Of a stretch of DNA of 64,000 nt, positions 23,425 through 34,691 are shown one piece after another. The stretch covers positions 5,704,001 through 5,768,000 of the forward strand of contig NC_052612.1 of NCBI RefSeq assembly GCF_016545825.1. The letters run 5' to 3'. A program made the translations under genes and the position numbers. The notes beneath the pieces were generated by a model. It did no database searches, was not told where the DNA came from, and saw nothing but the letters and a program-made list of their open reading frames with translations. How positions within the stretch are numbered: position 1 is the stretch's first letter; each line of letters starts with the position of its first letter. This DNA is from Eucalyptus grandis (Eukaryota > Streptophyta > Magnoliopsida > Myrtales > Myrtaceae).

Positions 23425-25335
23425 TATGTTAAAAAATTATTCCCGATTTCGGAAACAATTTTTGAATAGAAAAACGCGTTTAGTAAGTACACAAACTTTC
23501 TATTCCTAAAATAGAAAAAGAACATAAACATATTTGGTAAACTTGTATAATTTTTTTGTTTCTTTTAATTTTTAATATTTTTATTTTCTTTTTCTTTTTA
23601 TTTTCTTTTTTCTTTGGCCGATCGCGCCTACCACCGTAGTCGAATCGGCTGGACGACGCCGATGAGCTCACTTTGCAGCCTCGCCGAGCCAAGGCGAGGC
23701 CGGCCTCGCCAGCCGGCCTCCGGCGAGCTTGCAAGGCCTCACCCTAGCTTGGCGAGGCTCCAACAAGGCTCGGCCTCGCCCGGGCGGCGCGTGGTCGGCC
23801 TCGTGCCATTTGGGGAGGCCAAGCCTCACAGGCCGCACGAGAGCCTCGCTAGGGGCCGCTGGCGCTCAAGCGAGGTCGTCGGCCCTCGATAGCTGCTTTG
23901 CTGGCCATGGCCAAGGCAACAATCGGCCAAAGACAAATGAAAAGAAAAAGAAGAAGAAAAATGAGAAAAAAAATAAATAAGTTTTGTGTTTTGTTCTTTT
24001 GTTTCTTTAAAAAGTGTTCTTGGGAATAAGAAACAAGTTTTTTTTGTTTTTATTTCTATTCTAAATTTTTTCCCAGGAACAAAAAAATAGATCTTTGGTT
24101 TCCGAAAACAAAAGTATAAGGGTGCGTTTGGCTGCACCCTATTTCTGTTCAAATGAAATTTACATTTTTTTTTTGTTCCAAAAAAACAAAACGCGTTTGG
24201 GTGCGGTTACATTCCTTTTGTTCTTTTTCCAGGAACAAAAAGAAAACGAAACAAGAAACACAAAATTTGTGTTTCTTGTTTCGAAACACAATTGAGGAAC
24301 AAAAGGAACAAAATTGTGTTCTCTGTCGCGACCCTCTCCTCCTGCAAGCGTCTCCACCGTCGTCTTCTCCGGCGCCGACAGCCGCCTCTGTCTCGAGACC
24401 ATCCGGCTTCTCCACCGTCATCCTCTCCGGCACCGACAGCCGCTGCAAGCGTCTCCACCTGTGAGCGGGTGACGTAGCTGGGTCGCGGGTCGGCGGGCGG
24501 CGACGGCGGCCTAACGGTGCGGGGCTCGGCCGTGGGGTCTCGGCGGTGGACGTCTACGGAGCGGGAGGGGGCCGGTCGAGTCGTGGGCCGGCGCGGGGTC
24601 GGCGATCGGCGGATCTCGGCCGTGGGTCACGGCGCGGTGATCCGATGCGGCGGTGGCGAACGAGGCTCGAGACCCGCATGCGTCGACGGGCGTGAGGCGG
24701 AGGGGTCGCCGATGCGGTGGAGGGAGACGACGGTGTGGCTCCGTCACCGTCGCACGGCGCGGCGAGGCCGACCTCGCGCCCGCCGGGCAAGCTCGATCTC
24801 GCCCAGGGATCCGGCAAGGCCGAGCTCGCCTAGCGGCCGGCAAGCCTCGCTATGGCCGCTGCGAGGCCGCGGCCCTCGTCGGCCGGTGCCGGCCATGGCC
24901 GAGGCCGGCGGCCGACGACCGGCCAAAGAAGGAAAAAGGAAAAGGAAAAGGAAAAAGAAAAAAAAATAAATAAATAAGAAAAAGGAAAAATAAATAAGAA
25001 AAATAAGAAAGAAAATAAAAAAATAAAAATAAAAATATTAAAAAAATAAAAGAAATAAAAAAATTATACAAACTTACCAAACGTGTTTCTATTCTTTTTA
25101 TATTTCTTAAACGGATTTTTGTTTTTTGTTCAAAAATTGTTCCCGGAACATAAACACTTTTTTTATTTCTTATTTAAAACAATTTTTAAATGAAACGTTA
25201 TTAAACGCACCCTAAACAAACGTGTTTCTGTTTCTTTTTTGTTTCTCGGAACAAAATAACATAAATTTATGTTCCGGGGAACGAAATTTGTGTTATGGAG
25301 AATAGAAACAAAAATAAATAAACAGGCCCTTATTG
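23425..25335. mobile_element. Nested hAT-like MITE complex
   Basis: The stretch contains ACGCGTTTAGTAAGTAC at 23475, a GC-rich block at 23610-23900, then AGGGTGCGTTTGGCTGC at about 24119. A second GC-rich block is at 24470-24915. The inverted end ATTAAACGCACCCT is at about 25200-25213. The AGGGTGCGTTT/AAACGCACCCT pair looks like hAT-type TIRs around an inner element of about 1.1 kb, nested in an outer one. I found no matching target duplication. The GC-rich frames are not proteins I recognise. Confidence 0.6.
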
Positions 25336-26295
25336 TCACGGATCAATGAAACTGTACTCGACCGATTACCTGGCTTGAAAGGGACTCATTGCGGGAATTT
25401 CGGCCGACCCGGTTCCTTCACAAATCAAAAGAGAAATTGTTTACTTACACTCGACCCCCACGAACCTTCACTCCTCTCCAACTCTTGTAATCGATCTTGG
25501 AAGTTGATGCAGATCACTCGAAATAGTATGTCCCGCCCATGACTGCAAGTGCATTTATGTCATTGAACTTAAAATAGTAAATCCTGACTGGAGACACAGA
25601 AAAAAGAAAAGAAAAAAGGAGCAGAACTATAAGAATAAGATAGCTGGAGAGTTCATGTGAAAGCTTGATTTGAGCAGCAACATTTAATGCATTGGCTCCG
25701 TCTGTAATCCGTGATTCAATGGCCATCTCTAGATGGGGTTGGTTTTGGAGAGTTATTGGGTGCAAGCGCTAGCCCATCACTACATCTTAATGGCTGCTCT
25801 CCAATTCATGCTGATATCGTTTTTCCCTACTTGAACTTTTCAAGAAATGGGAACTTCGAGGTCGAAGTATTTTGTCCATGGGATCTTGTTGACGAGTGTT
25901 CTAAGACACTTACGAAACATGCTTGTTGTGGAAGTATTTTATACTCGAAACATCGATTATGTACATGATGAGGAAAGTTACCGGATTCAGAAGATAAGTT
26001 GATAATTTGATTTTTTTAATTATAATTCATGTACGGTTAAACTAAACGAAAGTTAGTAAACACCTCAAGTAAGAGCTGATGATATAGAGCTGGTTAATAA
26101 ATTTCATCAGCAAAAAAATTGGTAAATCATAATCAATTAAACCGAATAAATTTGGTTTGTGCCTTGAATAAAAGTTGGTAAGCTGAAAAAAAATCGATAA
26201 GTAACTCAAGTTGGTAAATTTCTATTGGAGTTAGTAAGTTACTCCAATGCAAGGTGGTAAATCGGAAGTGGCTCAAACAAACATCGAGAAGTGGC

Positions 26296-27372
26296 TTAAA
26301 CAAAGGGAAAAGTGTTAAAAAGTCTTAAACCTTTTTGTATTTATGTCAATTTATTCATAAACCTTTTTGGTGTTAATTTAGTCATAAACATTTTTACATT
26401 ATGACAATTCAATCATTTCAACTAATTTTAGCCGGATTTTGCTTGTAGATGTGGGGGTTAACATGGCCTAATTGGCGGTGACAATGAAACTTTTAATAAT
26501 ATTTTAATATTTTTAATTTTGAATTTTCTTTTTCTTTTTCTTTTTTTCCTTCTTTTTTCTCCTTCTTCTCCTCCTTCTTCCGGTGATGATGGCGGACCTC
26601 GACAACCAACCAAAGTCGACCTCGTCGCCCACACTACCGGAGAGGTCAACCAAAGGAGATCGCCCGGCAAGGTCGATCTCAACCTCGTCGACCACTTTGC
26701 TAGTGGCCACGAAGGCGGCCTCACGCTGGATCCGGCGGTGAGCCTCGCCCTTGCGCGAGGCCACCCTCAAGGCTTGGGCAGAAGCCTCGCCATGGGCCTC
26801 GCACGAGGTGGTGAGGGTCGAGCCTCATCCATGGGCAAGGCTTGACCTCGCCAAATCCGACAGGGCGAGCCTCACCACCCATGCCACGAGGGCGGGAACC
26901 TTGTCCGGGTGATGAGGTTTGAACCTCGCCTCATGATCGAGGGCAAGCCTCGACCTCACCAAATCGATGAGGGCGAGCCTCACCGACCATGGGCCTCAGG
27001 CTCAACCTCGCTAGATCCAACGAGGTCAACCTCAACCTCACTGGCTGTCACTTCTAGTCGACCTCATCGGCCGTCATCCTCCGCTAGTCGTCGAGGTCCA
27101 ATGATCGCTGGAGGAAGGAGGAGGAGAAGGAAAAAAGAAAAATACAAAGAAAAAAATAAAAAAATTCAAAAATAAAAATATTATTAAAGGTTGTCCAGAG
27201 TCGGCGTCAATCGGGCTGAAAAAAATCTACTCAAAATTGGTTAGAAATGACAACGTAAAAAAAAATTTTATAACTAAATTGACAAAAAAAAAAAAAAAAA
27301 AAAAGGTTTAGAACTAAATTGACACAATGTAAAAAATTTATGACTTTTTTTAACACCTTTTCCTTAAACAAA
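26296..27372. mobile_element. Non-autonomous Mutator-like element (MULE-MITE 2) with 9-bp target duplication
   Basis: The body is 26305-27363. Its ends GGGAAAAGTGTTAAAAAGTC and the inverted TTTTTTAACACCTTTTCC start long imperfect terminal repeats of about 130 bases. TTAAACAAA flanks it exactly at 26296-26304 and 27364-27372. The interior (26590-27110) is GC-rich with GCCTCG/CGAGG motifs like MULE-MITE 1, and no transposase frame is visible. The ends resemble MULE-MITE 1 (AGTC-TAAACC and CAATTTAGT-TAAACC blocks), so the two are related. Confidence 0.88.
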
Positions 27373-28169
27373 TGGTAACCTAAAATTAGGCCATAACTTA
27401 ATCCAATTAAAATTGGCAATTCTTTCAAACTAAGATTGATCATTAAATATAAAAATGGGCAACTTTAACATGATAAGAAACCAATATGTTATAAATTATC
27501 AAACAGAAGTTGGTAATTTAATATGTGAGTTGATAATAAGTTATCATATAAGTAATTTACCAGTCACTTTTCTGTTACCAACTTCATTTGACATTCACCT
27601 CCTTTTTCATAATTTTAGAAGCATGGAATAGTGTTCTCTTTGCCATTTCATTTTCGCTTGAATTCGCAGTCTCAAGTTCATTCGAAATTTGGGTTACAAA
27701 GCGAAGCCGCAGTTGAAGGATGGCCAGAACATCTGGAGGGCAGTTCAAATCATGTAAGTCCGGACTCCCAGAGATCCTTACAGACAGTGATATTCGAGTG
27801 CGAAAGGTACATGGCCGCTCTCAATGTTTACTCGAGTTCGGCTTCTCAAACATCTCAACTCAACGAATTGCCATAATCAACAAGTATCAGTCAAAATGGG
27901 CACTTGCAACTGCAATTTCTTGCTTCCATGGAGCAATGAGCACAATCTGATGAAACACACTGTTTTGAGCTTCCTTGCCTGAGACAAGAACATCTTTTTC
28001 CCCATGTGTCAAGTTACATATATTATTTCAAATGAATAGCGTTGAATATCTGTGGATGGTTTACTGTTTCCTCTATGTAAAACCCTTTCTCTAGTCCAAT
28101 TAGGCGAAATCCGAATCGATCACTAGCTATATCCATGCATATATGTCTTACTTTCTGCTGCTTATTTGA

Positions 28170-29740
28170 TCAGGTTTCAACGAGTTGCCGGATATTCATC
28201 GGTGTGATATCTTGAACTCCACCATCAATAAGACGCTTCGCAATTATGACGTTCGTAGCATCCGAAGGATGGTATGGATCCCAGAAGACATACTTCGACC
28301 TGTCCGGGCAAACACTAGAAGGCGGACCGCAAGGTATCAGACCCCCAAACCGACCTGCAGCGTAGCAGCATGACGAATTTGGGTTTTCAAAACCTGCAAG
28401 AAAGGTTTTCCAATGAAATTGAGAATCGATCATCATTAGTTAGCAAATCTTAGACAGACGTAATGAAGAACTAGAGATTGCAGTGTAGTGCTGTACCGTA
28501 TGAAACGTAATTGTCGATAATGTCTTGTACGATGCGATACACGTCGGCATAGACGAATTTTGATCCTTGCAGACTTGAGCCAAGGTCTACAACAAGGCTT
28601 CTCAATTGGGTATTAAATAACTGAGCCATCTGGTTCGGGAAGTCGATGCAACGATCTGTGGTAGCTCCATTGGTGTCCCTTTCGTACGGTATGCAACCTA
28701 TCGGTCCTACATTTGCTACGACGATTCTCCTTGCACCCAGGTCATAAAGTCTCTGCAAATAACATTAACCATCTTTATAAAGGATTATTACGAATATAAC
28801 TTTCCGGAATAAGAATGCGCGAAAGCTACCACAAGTTGCTGTCTATATCTGGAGATCATTGCGTTTACGAAAACTTCTGGAGATATCAATTTCTGCTTAG
28901 CCACGGAGACCACCGGCGTCAAGTAGTTATTGATGAGATCATTCGATCCGATGGTGACCGAGAAGAGGGCTGTCTTAAACAGCTCCGTGGCTGCAGAAAT
29001 GCCGATGCCCGAGATTATGTCTTGCCTCGTATTTTCAAAATTATCTAACTGTGCATCCAAGTTTATCCGACCGCCCTGCCATCCGGTTAAAATGGTGTTA
29101 CTTTAACTAATCAATTGAGTATTGATGTTCGCATTTTTGTTGGATAGTTGCTCAACTGCAGAACGAAGATTATGTATAATTGTGTCATGGATTTGATAAC
29201 TACAATCATGATTCGAGAAGATAACAATGCTCACAAATAAATGTCCAGTGTAGTTAAGGATTCCGCCTGCACCGGAAGCGTAGTTGACCCCCTGCAAGAT
29301 GACGGGCCAAACCGTTGTCGGAGCCAGGTATGGAGGAGTATAATCCTTGAAACCCAACTCTTCGCCTGCGAGTGGAAAACAATGAGCAGTTCAGAATACG
29401 ATCGTCAGAGAATCCAGCCTTGTGTCTACAGTTTGGCAAGATCCAAAAACTTGCCTATGATGTCAATGATTGTTCTTCCGTTTGTGAACCGTCCTGTCGG
29501 GCCGCCAAAGTCGATCCCATTGGGGATGTAGTTGGCCTTTGAAAGTGAAGGGATGTAGTTGTTGTTTCCAGCATCAACCAAGGAATCTCCGAAAACGAAA
29601 TTTGCCGAAACGTTATTGGCGAAGCAACTTCGGAGCAGGAACAAGAGAATCGAAGTCCTAAAAGTTAACCCGATGAATGGCTGTCTAGCCGAGAATCTTC
29701 TCATCGTGAAAAAGGGAAGTAGAAATGCAAAGTACGACAA
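28170..29740 (-). CDS. GDSL esterase/lipase, At4g16230-like (5 exons, GC-AG first intron)
   Basis: Exons on the minus strand: 29455-29740, 29235-29365, 28830-29075, 28497-28752 and 28170-28393. All join in frame. The product is 368 residues from the ATG at 29704, preferred because MRRFSARQ leads straight into the hydrophobic signal peptide ILLFLL; it is 380 from the ATG at 29740. It is a secreted serine hydrolase of the plant GDSL/SGNH family. Block I is FVFGDSLVDAGNNN (nucleophile Ser), block III is TIGSNDLINNY, and block V is WDPYHPSDATN (catalytic Asp and His). GGRINLDAQLDNF and GFENPNSSCC are family-typical. Intron 1 has a GC donor (AG|GCAAGT at 29453-29454); a GT donor nearby would give the wrong frame. 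The substrate is unknown. It is the only intact member of a tandem array. Confidence 0.92.
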
Positions 29741-30960
29741 AATTTGTATGCTCTATCAATGTGAACTGGTAAGTTTCTATGCTTTCCCTTTATCTCAGTA
29801 AATTCAAAACCAAAGAATTAATGGCCAAAAAGATGCGATTCTGGTAAAGGAATAATTTGACAGAATGACTCAATGCTGAACACCGTGTAAGAATCAAAAG
29901 TTGTTCATTTCTTCATGAAAATGCCGATGAATTCAGTGATGAAACAGTCACTGCTCCTAGAAGCAGTTCCAACACCTCGCAACCGAAGATGAGAACAACC
30001 AAGAACAACAATAATCTTTGATTTGACAAGTTGCTAATGCTAAGAACTTGCTGTATCTGTAGAAAATGGGTCCAAAGAACAAGTATACCCAGAGAGCCTG
30101 AGGAAAAGAAAGGCTTTGTAATGCAGTGAAAGAATCAAGACTGATTTAACATGGGACGGATGAAAGGTCAAGATTCGGATTCAGATGAACGATGAGTGAT
30201 CTGTATTCTATCTAGAGTAGTCTACTATGTCAACATTAAATGTCACTGCGAAATCAGCACCAACCCGTGAAAACAAAGCTCACATTAGAGTTCCAATGCA
30301 CGCAGTTTTCTATTAACCACTTGGGGCATGGCTAAGAAACCATACTCGATCCGAGGCCGGCGTGAGATGGGACCGGTTAAGGTAGTTTCGGACGACGCGG
30401 CGTCAGCATTATTAAATGAACATGAGGAAGAAAAAAATGTTTCCGTGCACTGTTTACTTCGCTCAACTGCCGACGGGACCAGACTCCCATTCAACTTGCC
30501 GAATCGATCTCGGAAGTTAATGCCTGTCGCTTAAAAATAGCAAGTCGCGCCCATTGCTGCATTCATGCATTTGTACTTGAAGTAGTAAATCCTGACCGGA
30601 AACTGAGAAAAGAAAAGGCAAAAGGAAGAAGAATAGGACGGCCACACCGTTAAAGCTGAGCTGCTGTTCTTCGACCAACAGCAAAAAAGCTCGACTTAGA
30701 GCAGCAACATTGAATGTATCTGACTGCGTCTGTAACGCATGATTCATCGGCCATCGCTGGATGGGTTGATCGGAAGAGTTACTGCGTGCATGTGCGTGCT
30801 AGCCCATCACTACATCATAATGACTGCTCTGCCGATTCAGTTCATGCTGCTATTGTTCTCCCCCACCTTGAATTTTTCAAGAATTGTGAACTGTCACCGT
30901 GCATTGTTCCATGCCCGGGTCCTGTAGACGAGCGCCCTCGGACACATAGTTAAAAATGGA
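29741..30960 (-). promoter_or_regulatory. Upstream region of the GDSL lipase gene (copy B)
   Basis: No coding sequence. It is conserved with copy A (22830-23400 plus 25340-25970) and partly with copy 0. This defines the duplicated upstream unit, free of the transposons that split it in copy A. Confidence 0.45.
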
Positions 30961-32266
30961 TATCTCATGAGGACAGTCAGTGTGTCGAGATTTGCAATAT
31001 TTCCATATTTTGTTACTTAACAAGTGTTTTTTTTTTTTTTTTTATCACTATTTATTGGAGGATAATGTATACAAGCAAACTTAAGGGGGCATGCAATTGC
31101 TTAGGGGCCCTCTCTCGTCGCAAGATTATAGAACGTCTTAATTGATGAGCATATCGATGGCTATGTGTATTGAGCATATTAGCGCTTGCGTTTATGACCA
31201 CTTGTTTGCATACCAACTATGATAATTCACACCATTACTTATATTTCATTACAAATTTAGTGTACCAAAATTGGACCCATCAAAATGGGTCCAAAACTCA
31301 TGTAATAACCCAAAAACTTTTAAATGGGTCATAAAAATTTCACAAGGCATGGGTTCATTGCGAACTCATTTGCAAGCCACTTAAGGCTTAACCCATTTAA
31401 GAGGCCTCTACTTTTTCAAGTCACTTCATTTCACATATGGAGATGTGTCTGGCTAACTTTTATAATTTTTATTCTTTTCTTTTTTTTTTCTTTCTTTTCC
31501 TTTCTTTTTTTGAGCCAAGGATCCGTGGTCCTCGCTAGATCTACGCAAAAGTTGATCGGTAGACATAGAAGACAAAAAAGGAAAATCACTAAAGAAAAAT
31601 AAAAGAATAAAAAATCATATTTTTAAATTGAAAAATTATTCCCTAGATGAGAAAGTGTTTTAGCAACATAACTTTTTAAAAAATAATAAGAAACAAATTA
31701 TTCTAAATTGGATTCAATATAAAAGTGTTTTAGTAATATGAGTTGAGTTAAATATATGTATGAAAATTTTTATCATGAATAAATGAATCATAAATGAATT
31801 AATAAGTTAATTTGGGTTAGACTATTTATTTATAATTATCCTTAAATTGGGGGTGTATGGCAAACCAAAGGAGGAATTGCGTGCATTTAAACATAGAATT
31901 TTATATGAAATTCTATTTTATTTATCATGTGGATTGGGTTTATTGAATAAGATAAAAATAATAAAATTCAATTCTGAAAGTCTCTGTATAATTGGGGCAA
32001 TGAGTAAATTATGCCCATCAGTCTACACCAGATGAAGAATAATCGAACACCTATGTGTCCATTTCACTCCTATGAATGAGATTAACATAATTGAGCGAAA
32101 GGAAAAAAGAAATTCAGAATTTGGCTTCTCTAAAGATGCATTATCGACAAGGTTAAAAATCAAAGTAAAGAATTGGTTTGTAGCTACAAAATATGTGAAT
32201 TAGCAATCAGGTCAGTGCCTTCTCATTGAAGCTAAAATACAAGTTGCTGGACTTCACAGCTAAGAT
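30961..32266. other. Intergenic AT-rich DNA with transposon debris
   Basis: A run of about 20 T lies near 31028-31045. The stretch 31440-31640 has the AT-rich arms and the GAGCCAAGGATCCGTGG-type core of the hAT-like MITE family. No gene is visible. Confidence 0.45.
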
Positions 32267-33080
32267 CTACCTTTGAGGCACACCTCCGCCGCCGCCGCCG
32301 CTAGCATCGCCACCGGCACCTCCTCCTCCTCCACCTCCATAGCCTCCACTTACATCACCACCTCTGCCACAAAAAACAGCCACCAACTGTCCCCCACCTA
32401 TCCTTCCAAAGCGATAACTTGGACCACCACCACCACCAAAGTCCACCAAAGTCCACCACCTTCCCCATCACCAATGCCACATTTGGATTCTCCTCCTCCA
32501 GCACCACCTCAGCCACCTTTGCCGCCACCGGAACTGGCACTGCCGCCACCGACTACTCCCCCAACGCCATTGCCTTCCCCATCACTTTGCCACCTCCTAG
32601 GCCGCTGCCAACACTCCTACCTGCATCTCTTCCACCCCAAAAAAAATCCCACTCCAGCACCATTGCCTTTTCCGGGTTCAATTCCGACTCAACCACCCTT
32701 TCATCCCTCCAAAATCCTACACCACCTTCTTTGCGTTCCAGAGCCACTGCCAACCCCTTCTCTACTACCACCGGCACCTTCGCCACCGCCAGCTCTGCCA
32801 ACGCCTTTTCCGCTTCCAAAACCACCAGTGCCGCCTCCAACTCCTATACCATCACTTTTTCCATGTCGGAAAGGCATCAGTGCCTCCTCCGGCACCACCA
32901 CCTTCGCCACCTCCCACTCACGGCACAACACACTTTCCTAGCCACCCCCAGCTCCACCAAATCCTCATCCACCCACTCCCACCACCAGTTTCCTACCCTA
33001 CTCCAAAGCCACCCCGAACTCCTAGATCGACAACCTGATCAAATACTCCTCCGGCTCCGCCACTTGATCTTTTGCTCCAC
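32267..33080 (-). pseudogene. Decayed glycine-rich protein gene
   Basis: The minus strand reads as glycine-rich protein in changing frames. The last ~60 codons (32267-32449) are open and end in a stop, with [20 protein letters not shown]. Upstream, glycine-rich stretches continue at about 32480-32550, 32590-32620 and 32755-32860 but in other frames, with internal stops. The + strand appears as long proline/serine/threonine frames (32273-32941, 32419-33189), which I take as the antisense shadow. Its place between the GDSL gene and PHYB fits a small glycine-rich neighbour of PHYD in Arabidopsis (At4g16240, from memory). Homopolymer errors in the sequence could exaggerate the decay. Confidence 0.5.
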
Positions 33081-34691
33081 CATCCTTATGAAACCTACAA
33101 CTACACCTCCTTCAGCACCACAACCCAAGCCTATTCCAGTGTTGTCAGACCATTATAGACCGCACAGATTACTCCAACATCTTTGTTGACAAAGGGAGAA
33201 AAAGCACCACCTGCACAACGTACGGTTTCGAGGATGCTTGGTCCCACTTTTAGTACGGCATACGAGCAAATATAGGGGATGAGCAATGGTGCCATCCGAG
33301 ACGCTCCCTGTCCCTGCGTTTCGTGGGCTACTCGCACTCGCCCCCACCACAACATAAGGAGGACAAAGTCGAGCATATTTAGAAGCGGAGATTTACAGAG
33401 GCCAGTGAATATTATCATAGCCGTGTCCCCTTATTAGCTAGTATTTAGTGTCCATTGAGATGCTTCCCCTTATACATGAATGCAAGTGTTAAAGCCTCAT
33501 TGTAACTTTCCTAATTAGAGACATTCAAGTTGTTAGATGCAATTTAAACTCAAGATGACAGGGTCTTGTTCGAAATTAACGATTAATTCCAACCCAGCTC
33601 TTCATAAACAAGCCACCGGGTCAGGGGCCATGGGGGGCGCCAATTGCAGAACAAGTCCACAACAACTTCCAGGATCAAAATCTCGAAGGTACTGGAAAGC
33701 AAAGAAGAAATGGTGTTCGCCGTTTCCTCATGCAAACAAAAACATAGCTGAGAAAGAAGCCGACCAAATTCACACCTTCAAAACGTTCAGCCAATCCCAA
33801 CGAATCCAATCATTGCACCCTCAAAGCTTTGGATTATTTTACCCTTGCAAGTACTGATACCCAGCCAGTACATCTAGACTGCCTGACGCTGCAATGGTAC
33901 GATGAGTCAGTACCCACTTCACACCCCATTAATCGCGTGAAAGTAGGATACTCCAAATTCGGGGTCAAAGAGTAACGAATTTTATCACCCTGTGCAAGCC
34001 CTTTCACATGCATCATTTATGGATAAAGTACCAAAAAAATTTCAAGCAGGAAGCATGATGGCAATTAGTTAACTTCAAAGACATGACCTTCGTATTAATT
34101 CCTCACCAAGCAAAGAGGAACCATCTGTGGATCAGATTGTCTCGCCCGAGACCTCCTCTTTCCTAAAAGCCAGACTGTTGGCTTTATTACATGGTATATT
34201 ACGTACTAAAACTTAGAGAGTAACCCTGAGAAGGAGATACCGTTACCATCATTGTTGACTCTGTAACACCGTATAGACAATATGTATCTACGACACATGC
34301 TTACAGTGGGAGCACGTTGCAACTCAATTTGTCCATATGACGCACTTCAATCACAAATCTACATGGGAGACAGCTTTTCCAAATGGCAGCCTTGATTACA
34401 TAGCAATCAGGTAGCAATTCTTGGTCTCAAAGGCGCAGCATACAGTTGTTGCATTAGGGTAGGAGGTCTGAAGAGATCTGAGGTTACATCTCAGGCTAAA
34501 AGATCATCTTCCAACTCTTGAGAAGTTGAGATTAAAGTTGGGGACCTTAAGAAGTGATATCTCCCAAATTCAGTCATGGAAGTTGACTGATCGAGTACCC
34601 ATTTGCAGAATTCAGTTCCATGTTCGGTCCATCCAAGAGGGACTGGTTGAAGTTGAGAGGCAATTAAAATGTGATTTTGAGATCCAGAAAG
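33081..34691. other. Intergenic and probable PHYB 3' UTR
   Basis: No gene recognised. The last several hundred bases before 34692 are probably PHYB 3' UTR on the minus strand. Short frames at 33131-33418 and 33537-33857 do not resemble known proteins. Confidence 0.4.

Larger units (their letters stand above)
20260..25970 (-). repeat. Tandem duplication copy A of the GDSL locus
   Basis: Blocks match copy B in order: 20270-20400 with 27450-27620, 20440-20830 with 27930-28320, 21300-21690 with 28390-28800, 21695-21870 with 29667-29820, 22830-23400 with 29840-30340, and 25340-25970 with 30400-30960. Copy A has an internal deletion plus inserted transposons at 21882-22815 and about 23425-25335. 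Confidence 0.8.

Noticed and set aside
24511..24973. Long GC-rich frames on both strands
   Set aside because: Arginine/proline/alanine-rich in all frames, inside a transposon core; composition artefacts.
29426..29452. GT donor downstream of GDSL exon 1
   Set aside because: Using the GT in GGCAAGTT puts exon 2 out of frame; the GC donor restores the conserved reading.
19600..31000. LTR retrotransposon in the GDSL array
   Set aside because: No gag-pol frame, primer-binding site or paired direct LTRs; the repeats are tandem locus copies and TIR elements.
32273..33189. Long proline/serine/threonine-rich + strand frames (222 and 256 codons)
   Set aside because: They overlap each other in different frames and are the antisense of a glycine-rich minus-strand sequence. 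Low-complexity GGN/CCN repeats keep all frames open.
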